Origin: Sistotremastrum niveocremeum HHB9708
Taxonomy: Eukaryota > Basidiomycota > Agaricomycetes > Sistotremastrales > Sistotremastraceae
NCBI GenBank assembly: GCA_001630475.1
Contig: KV419410.1
Span: forward strand, 524,621-588,620
DNA length: 64,000 bases
Direction of reading: 5' to 3'
Shown: piece by piece, positions 57,237 to 64,000 of the stretch
Layout of the letters: every line of letters starts with the position of its first letter
Numbering within the stretch: position 1 is the stretch's first letter
Notes under the pieces: generated by a model
Database searches by the model: none
Seen by the model: the letters and a program-made list of their open reading frames with translations, nothing else
What the model was told of the DNA's origin: nothing
Made by a program: the position numbers and the translations under genes

Positions 57237-59123
57237 ATGAGCTCCAAGAAGATGAACCCCAACCACGAAGTCGCCTCTATTTCTCGTGCGACGTCGCTTT
57301 CGCGCACTAGCAAGGCAGGCTCGACGGTCTCCAGAAACCAGAGCCTTATCAAGAAGAACGTCGCTCCTCATGACTTGAGGCCCTCGGACATCCTCATTGA
57401 GCGTTTCGTCGCCTGGAAGGCCATCGTTAAGCAGCTCATAGCCTACTTCGAAGGCATTGCCGATATCGAGAACAACACTGCCAAAGAGCTCACGAAACTC
57501 GGTGCTGTCATTCAAGTCCCTTTCCGCGCTGGAAACCAGTTCTTGGGCGAAGGTGGTCTGCAGGACATCTTCTACGGTGTCCGCGACAAGACTCGTACCA
57601 TTGCGGATCATCATGCCAGTCTCGGTCGCACCATCGATAGCTCTATTGTTCAGCACCTGCAGAAACTGCGTGCTGAAATCAAAGCACATATAAAGGTATG
57701 TTCATTGTTGCGCTATTCGCTTTAGCCGACTTACGCCGTACATGTCAGAATATTCAAAATGACACAGGCAAACTCGCTGTCAGCGTTGCAAGGGAACGAG
57801 ATCTGTCTACCAAGCTCATCGCAGAGCTTTCCAGAGACATTGCTATGTTCAAGAACACGCCCATGAGTGTCACCGCCAAAGACGATCCGTGCGTGTTCCT
57901 TGCGTCCTTTACGTCACTATCCTGACATACATACGCAGTTACGTCTCCAACATGGCGGTTGCACGTCAGCTTCAGAAACAGGTCCACGAGGAAAATGCGC
58001 TGCAGAAATCGATCATCATCATTCAGCAAAACTCGGCCCATTTCGAGCAGGGCATCGTACGAGCCATCCAGTCGGCATGGCAAACCTATGACGAATGGCA
58101 GACGCGGGCCTCCACGCAGACTGAAGACGTCCTGCGAGGTTTGGCCACGCACATGGGTTCTTTAGCTCCCGACCGTGAATGGATTGCATTTGCCGCGCGT
58201 TCTGATCACCTCCTCGACCCTGACACTCCGCTCAGAAATCCAGAACACGTCGAGTATCCGTCAAGAGAGGATCCTTCCGTCGTACCCGTGCATACCGGTC
58301 TTCTTGAGCGCAAGAAGCGTTTCACGAGATCATATAGCGAGTCTTACTTCGTCCTCACTGCCGCTGGATACCTTCATCAATATCCATCTTCTGATCCGAC
58401 GGCTCGCATCACTCCAGTCTTCTCTTTGTTCCTTCCAGCTTGCACTCTAGGTCCCCCATCATCATCTACTACTTCTAGATCTCATAAATTCCACATCGAG
58501 ACCAAGAAGGACGGAACAGGTACCCTTAGCTCAAAGACGAGCACTATCCTTGGACGTTCTTCCAGCGCATATACCTTCCGCGCTCGAAGCCATGAAGATA
58601 TGATGGAATGGTGGAATGATATTCGAATGCTCGTTGCTCGTTACCTGGTCGCCAGCGAACAGATGGAGAGAAGTGGTCCTATTGCAGCCGCTGTTCGGGC
58701 CGCAGGCTATCTCAGCGAGGACGAAGAGGAGGAGGAAGAGGATGGAAGCAGCGTTGAAGAAGAAGCTGACGATGAAGTTGTCGGAGGCTATCATTCTGCC
58801 GCAGAGGGCGACGAGAGTGGATTGCCTTCTTATTCTCACCCCAATGGTAACGGCGTCGCCGTAGGTGCCAATGGATATCCAGTACGTTCTTGGCTTGCTA
58901 CTTGCGATGACCATTCTGACTCTCAGCCTAGATTGACAAGAAGCATCACGAAGGAGCAGACCTTGGCAGGCGCCCCAGCAAACGCCAGCAAGAGAAGGCC
59001 CCTGAGGGACAAGAACCAAGGATTCATCCGGATGTCAACGAGGAACAAGCAGGTTCCAGTTCTCCCGGAAATGGAGCTCCAGGACCAGCGCCAACTGAAA
59101 GCCGATTCCAAGAGGGCCTGTAG
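57237..59123 (+). CDS. SLM1: Slm1/Slm2-like BAR and PH domain protein
   Basis: A plasma membrane protein that binds PI(4,5)P2 and acts with TORC2 in stress and actin control in yeast. The N-terminus is Ser-rich, followed by an F-BAR-like helical region (ILIERFVAWKAIVKQLIAYF, IENNTAKELTKLG, NIQNDTGKLAVSVARE, VARQLQKQVHEENALQKS). The PH domain begins at VPVHTGLLERKKRFTRSYSE and continues with YFVLTAAGYLHQYPS and SAYTFRARSHEDMMEWW. An acidic run of Glu and a Gly/Asn-rich linker follow. The last intron (58882-58931) shifts the reading frame, so that the C-terminus reads IDKKHHEGADLGRRPSKR and stops at 59123. That splice was chosen because the unspliced frame lacks family character. Confidence 0.85.
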
Positions 59124-59621
59124 CAGCCAGACTGTGAATCAATCGATGCGCCTTCGGACACTCCCCTTTTTCCATTCTTAATGATACTCCTTGCTTCTAT
59201 GGTGTATGCTTACGTTCACGATTAATGTACCATAATGTTTCCAATCTCATTCTGTAATGTTTAAAACACAAGTTTTTCACCGGATTCGGTCGGGGTCGGA
59301 TGACGCTGCTGCTGCTGCTGCGAGCCTTTGCACATTCCATCGCGATCTGGACCACATAGGAGAGTAACGATATCATCCGCAGGTAGACTAGAAGCTCGCA
59401 CGGAATGCATCTGGTTTGCGACCGCTACCGGACGTCAACACCCGAATTCTGCTTAGCCAGTTTTTGAACCATCGAAGCCACCATTGACCTCAACCGCAGT
59501 GCTCGAGCACGAAGATCCCCGAAGCAAACGGAGTGTCTGATCTTAGATTAATTATATGAAAGTTCGGGAGGCGTGCGGACACGGGTTCTATTTGCAATTT
59601 CCACGACAAGATCGTGAATGT
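59124..59621. other. Intergenic region with a short CTG repeat
   Basis: About 0.5 kb between the SLM1 stop and the ATP20 stop, holding two convergent 3' ends. A GCT microsatellite of five units lies at about 59305-59321. Confidence 0.5.
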
Positions 59622-60237
59622 CTAGTCAAGCTTGTACCCTACAAGACTTCTTCGGCCAAGAATCTCTCCAATCTGATGGACGCAGTCAGTTTCTCGGATA
59701 TCTCATGAGCGGGATGCACAACGTACTTTGAAAATGCCATAGGCCTCAACGCCGTACACCGCTACTCTCGCCCATTCACCTGAACGAGCAATTTCCTGCC
59801 AGTAGCCCAAACTACGGGCCCGTGACCACAAGGTAGAATAAGCGGATTGGATGGTGGAGAGTGACGTGGGAGGTTGGAGGCGTTCCGCAAGGTACACTTG
59901 CTTAAGGAGTTCGCGAGCGACAGACAAGTTGTAAAGCAGTGGTTGGCGATATGCTGGAACGGAACATTCAATACGGAGCCTTTCTCGATAAATCGCAATG
60001 ATATATGTACTCACAGCCAAAGAGACTCCCGACTCGATCTCCTAAGCTGCCAGCAAATTTCTTAGTACCCTCAAGTACTTTTTCGGCATTCTTCTGCGCT
60101 GATGAGTAGGCTTTCTGGGCCTGCTCGGATGCCTTTTCTGAGGTCGAAGACGACGCAAATCTAGAGGGAACCGCTGTTCGATGGGAAGGTAATGAACGGA
60201 GGCGTTGTGTCCTCAGGACGGTGAGGAAGGAGCGCAT
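59622..60237 (-). CDS. ATP20: Mitochondrial ATP synthase subunit g
   Basis: An inner-membrane subunit that helps ATP synthase dimers form. It starts at ATG 60237 with an Arg- and Ser-rich presequence (MRSFLTVLRTQRLRSLPSHR), followed by an Ala/Lys/Glu-rich helix. The second exon carries the family domain: YNLSVARELLKQVYLAERL and GYWQEIARSGEWARVAVYGV, with the GxxxG-like membrane helix region EAYGIFKIGEILG completed across the last intron. The stop is at 59622-59624. Length about 150 residues. Confidence 0.85.
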
Positions 60238-60346
60238 CGTCTGCGCCAACGAGAGTGCTCTGTCCGGCTTTTCCCGAGAGCTTCAAACCTTCCTACGCGT
60301 CCCACACTCCAAAACTTTCCCCGTCTCGTCGTCGTCGTTTGTCGTC
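60238..60346. promoter_or_regulatory. Short divergent promoter, ATP20 and PHO88
   Basis: Only 109 bp separate the two start codons, so this must be a true bidirectional promoter or have overlapping leaders. It is rich in pyrimidines on the plus strand just before PHO88. Confidence 0.6.
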
Positions 60347-61216
60347 ATGAACGCTCAAGTACAGAATCTCGTACTGTCTCTCGGGGCCATGCAAGGTGTG
60401 TCTCATATATCCGCAGATTTTCCTCGCTGACTTGGTCTTATAGTGGCTCGCAAGATCCCATTCGACGACCCGGTGACCCTTAACTATGTGCGGATAGCAT
60501 ATGTTGCCGTCCAAGTCATCATTCTCGGGACATATTATTATATCTCAATGAAGGTCCTTCGCCGGTTGCCTACTTGTCGAGAGATTTCCTCTAAAATCAG
60601 CCCTTCAGATCAAGCAGAAGAATGATCTCACTATCTTGAAATATGGTACGTGTCCTTTCGGCACGACTTGGGATTTTGCTGATCAACGTTACCATTTCTA
60701 GTTGAACCCCAGAGTCCTATGGTCTGTCCCAACCGATCCCAGGACCTACGTGTCGTCTGACCAGCCCGCAGTCTTCTGAACCGGGACAACTTGTTACAAC
60801 GACCAATCGAGACTACGATCTCAGCGAGACATCCAAACTTGTGAGAACCATATGAGTTCGGTAGCTTTATATGCTCATAATCAATGGCTTAGGTCCGTGG
60901 TGCCTTCACTGGCATTGCTATCATGGCTGGAATGCACTTGTACATGGGATACACCCAGCCATTATTCATCCAGGCATTGATGGGAGTCAAGAACTTGTAC
61001 GACGCAAAACCCGTTGCAATTTACATCCTCGGCAAGCCTGCTGAGGGCGACTTGAAGCGACCCTTCAAAGCCGGTGGAGGCATGTTCGGTCGTACGTCAC
61101 TTCCGCCTCCACAGTATCTGGTTGCTGACGAACTTATAGCCACCCCTGAACCCGCAACTGACAAGGCTGCCATTGCCGAAGCTGAAAAGAGAATTGGTGG
61201 CAAAAAGGAGGAGTAA
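60347..61216 (+). CDS. PHO88: ER membrane protein Pho88 / Snd3
   Basis: Part of the SND pathway that targets proteins to the endoplasmic reticulum. Exons give MNAQVQNLVLSLGAMQVARK, then FDDPVTLNYVRIAYVAVQ with a first membrane segment, IKQKNDLTILKYVEPQSPM, and TNRDYDLSETSKLVRGAFTG. A second hydrophobic segment is IAIMAGMHLYMGYTQPLFIQ. The C-terminal tail is charged and ends GGKKEE, as in family members. Several introns, including one of 47 nt after SMK that joins to IKQKND in phase. Length is about 190 residues, the family norm. Confidence 0.9.
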
Positions 61217-61371
61217 TTTTAGATGCGTCGTTTACCTCCTGCGACGGCTATTTAATCGCACATCGATTCCTTCCTTGTCATGGGTTGTTCAATACAGGGC
61301 AAAATCAATAATTAATGCACATATATACCATACACAAGAGAGAGACAGAAAAAGAGCCAGGGAAGTCCACA
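61217..61371. other. Convergent intergenic region
   Basis: 155 bp between the stop codons of PHO88 and IWS1. Confidence 0.4.
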
Positions 61372-62684
61372 TCACCGTGCTTTTGAACCATGCATTTGTT
61401 TTGTGAAGTTCCGTAACCGTTGGGCGTTCTTTCGCCTTCTCTCGACATCGGCTTCCACGCTGACGTTCGCAGGAGCGACTCCTGGGCGAGGGGCGACACT
61501 GTATGTTCCCAAGCTGCTCGTGGGGATCGAAACAGCGTTCTTCCTTACTCGGTTTTTCTCTGACTTCCTGGCCCGCTCCAGGATCATGTTCAACCGGTCG
61601 TTTTGGCGGGGAGCATCACCTTCATTCTCCGCCAAGGGAATTTGTCGATCCCTGTATGAGGCAGAGCGTTTGATGATGGGACGCGACCAAGCGGAAACGA
61701 GGTCATTGGCAAGTTTGTTCACGTGTCCTGTGACGCGCTTGCATTTGGTATAGAACAAGACTATTCGCCCCAGACCGGACTCCTTCAGAGTGTTCGTGTC
61801 GATGTACATCTTGGTCATAGCTTCGAAGAATGCGTTCTGGATGTTCAGGGCGGGGAGAGATTTGTCTGGCAAAGGTTCGAGCCACCGTCTGACTCCTTCG
61901 AGTAAGTTGTTGTCGATGATGGATTGGGTGAGGGCAGATTTCTGGAGGACGTCCATGACTTGAGGTAACATTTTCAGCTTGGAAGTTGCGGGAAGTTTAT
62001 CTTTGTTCGCTTGTATGTCGTCGTCAGCCGCGGCAATCATATTTTCGCGCAGCCGCTGGACTTCTTCGTCGGCGAATCGATCAATGACCTTGTACAAATA
62101 TTAGAAAATATGATGGTGCGAGGTAAATTGGTGCACCTCTTCCTCCGCGTCTTTTTTACGTTTCTTCGGGCGGGAAGCCTTCTTCGTCTTCAAAATGGAC
62201 TCGATTTGAAGATCAAGCTGGGCCTTACGCGCTGATATCAAAGTGAGCAAGATGAACAGTATTTGCTTGGCGGACAACATACCCAACTCGGGCGGCAGCG
62301 CATCTAACTCTTCTTGCGTAACAGCTGGCTTCCGCTTTCGTTTCTTCGAAGGAGGACGACGCTCTCCAGGCTGATCGTCCGGCCTCTTCGCTCGACTCTT
62401 CTTGCTCTTCTTAACGACACGCTTCTCCTGCACATATTCATCGCCTGATTCTCCAGAGCTTTCGTCGGCATCGTGACGAGCGATAGGTGACTTTCGGCGT
62501 TGGGGGATATCTAGTGAATGCTCGATTGAAGTATTTGAATGACTCGGCTAGGAAAGACGAACCCTCCTCCTCTGAAAGTTCGGAATCAGAGCCACCGAAA
62601 ACTTCGCGCTCAAGATCTTGCTACATTTCCAACACCGTATCAGTATTCTCCAATATGATAAGTCACAAAAATGCTCACCGGCAT
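61372..62684 (-). CDS. IWS1: Transcription elongation factor Iws1/Spn1
   Basis: Works with Spt6 on elongating RNA polymerase II. Exon 1 codes only for Met-Pro (62684 downward) before a GTGAGC donor. The second exon gives QDLEREVFGGSDSELSEEE, the acidic start; the next joins to DIPQRRKSPIARHDADE and a long basic region with KKSKKSRAKRPDDQPGERRP. The TFIIS N-terminal-like domain follows with LPQVMDVLQKSALTQSIIDN, LLEGVRRWLEPLPDKSLPAL and IQNAFFEAMTKMYIDTNTLK. The C-terminus contains RPIIKRSASYRDR and ends QMHGSKAR. Introns were placed where the frame must shift to keep family motifs. Confidence 0.9.
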
Positions 62685-62803
62685 GTGAGGTACCTTCAGT
62701 CGACAATGAAGAGCTCGAAGGTCACGCTCAATCCAGACTCGGAAAGGTTCGGGCTCCGATCGGGATTCTCCGGTACTCTTCAACGCTGATCCAATTCAAA
62801 GCC
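62685..62803. promoter_or_regulatory. Short divergent promoter, IWS1 and the PBP-like gene
   Basis: 119 bp between the start codons, if the ATG at 62804 is right for the gene on the plus strand. Confidence 0.45.
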
Positions 62804-64000
62804 ATGACGCAGGAAACCGTCAAGAGAGCCATCAGGTATGCCATTGAGAGTGGGATCAGTATGTAGTTTCTCTCTCATCGCGTTTGATGTGCTGAACCGT
62901 GGGCAGTTGCTGCCCATGTCGCGTCCCCGTTACTTCAGTTTGCGGATGATGATCATGGAAGAACATTCACTTTGACCGAATGTCCTGGTGAGCCACTTAT
63001 TTTTATCTATATTTCTGTGCATTCATGTTGGACATTAAAGGTACAGGAGAATTGATAGATGGTCTGGCGGACGACACCTTTGATCTTGTGATGTGCGCTC
63101 TCACCTGCTCTCGCACCGTGAATGCCATACATGGAATTAATCACAACTACCAGTGCTCCGACGGAAACAACAATTGTCGGTATAGCTAAAGGAGATGCAC
63201 CATATCGTCTTGTTGGCAGTTATGTTACTTCTCCGATGAACTGGTCAGTCGCTAGAGCCGTCTTTCTCCAATGGAACAATAATCGTGCGGCAGGGCCGTA
63301 ATGACCGGGAAAGATTCTCAAGTTCAATCTATCGACGACCTCAAAGGAGCTAACATTGGTATCTCAAAGCCGGGAAGGTGCGTATACATTTCGGCAACTT
63401 TGAGCGCATATATAACATTCTCGTATATGCAGTGCTGATCAAATCATGGCCTATGTACTAGCCCTGCAACACGGGTGGCTAGAAAGTCCCAGAACTCTAA
63501 GCGTGAATTTTCATGGTCAGTCTACATGCGCCTCGGTTGTGGGGTGTCGCTTATAGGACGCAGTCGGCGACGACTTTGCTGGATCGGTGAAATCACTGAA
63601 TGACGGCGTCACAAGTGCCTGCTTGTGGGAATGGTTCAGTATCAAATCACTCCATGATAAGGGAAGAATTCGCATCGTACGTGTCTGAGTCGAACCTGGG
63701 CGACTGCTGAGTTGCAAACAGGTTGGATCTTTGTTGACTCCGTGGCCGTCTTGGATGATAGCAGCGCGCAACTCATCCGAACATGTTTCGCACTCAGAAA
63801 TCAGACGCTTTTGTGCCACTCTCACTCAATACGTCCGCTCCTTTGACTCCGCGGACAAACGTCAGAAGGAAAACATTGAATTTCTCAAAACCCGACTTGG
63901 ATATCCTGAGGAAGATGCTCGAGTCAGTGTATCTTATTCTGGCCCCTTTTTATTACGCGTTTAACGAAGAATCTGCAGGCATGGATGTTGACGGCTGGGT
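62804..64000 (+). CDS. Ca3427-like periplasmic-binding-fold protein, cut by the window end
   Basis: A cytosolic eukaryotic protein with a type 2 periplasmic-binding fold, like Candida Ca3427; ligand unknown. Exons spliced by eye give ESGIIAAHVASPLLQFADDD, FTLTECPGTGELIDGLADDT, APTETTIVGIAKGDAPYRLV, GSYVTSPMNWAVMTGKDS, IDDLKGANIGISKPGSADQI, CLWEWFSIKSLHDKGRIRIV and GSLLTPWPSWMIAARNSSEH. These follow the family order: CPxGTG loop, DLKG block, WEWF block and PWPSW block. Introns are short and numerous, at least eight. The start at 62804 (MTQETVKRAIRYA) is the best candidate but family members usually begin closer to the AAH motif. The last exon continues beyond 64000, so the C-terminus is missing. 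Confidence 0.75.

Overview
The window is nuclear DNA of a filamentous basidiomycete, most likely an Agaricomycete. Genes are dense on both strands and cut by many introns of about 45-65 nt. Several families present are typical of mushroom-forming fungi: a DUF7918 protein, a wax-synthase-type acyltransferase, a fungal RT-like (rvt) protein, an oxalate decarboxylase and a hybrid C2H2/Zn2Cys6 regulator. All gene models come from reading frames, splice sites and remembered family motifs; no database search was run.

Left part (1-15.7 kb): two near-identical copies of an unknown membrane/coiled-coil gene lie as arms of a large inverted repeat (about 1-1452 and 14229-15686). Between the arms are an MFS transporter, an rvt-type reverse-transcriptase-like host gene whose catalytic motif C looks degenerate, a type II membrane O-fucosyltransferase-like protein, a wax-synthase-like acyltransferase and GMP synthase.

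Middle-left (15.7-21.1 kb) is gene-poor. It holds a diverged tandem duplication of about 0.9 kb units, a gene fragment, two copies of a tRNA-like SINE candidate and an RS-rich coiled-coil gene with an in-frame TGA. From 21.5 to 33 kb come mitochondrial Hsp70, a hypothetical gene, the DUF7918 gene, mitochondrial Lon protease and a disordered S/T-P-rich protein.

Middle-right (33-48.5 kb) carries RNA and meiosis genes: XRN1 (with three micro-exons at its 5' end), the splicing factor CWC2, the ribosome-associated factor TMA46, and the meiotic factor HOP2. A secreted bicupin oxalate decarboxylase and a SAM-domain tail-anchored protein follow. A 3 kb stretch (48.5-51.6 kb) has no gene I can support.

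Right part (51.6-64 kb): the hybrid zinc-finger regulator, RPS21, urate oxidase without a recognisable peroxisomal tail, SLM1 (BAR-PH), ATP20, PHO88, IWS1, and the 5' part of a Ca3427-like periplasmic-binding-fold protein that runs off the right edge. Most genes are housekeeping. Mitochondrial functions recur (SSC1, PIM1, ATP20), and several gene pairs share short divergent promoters.
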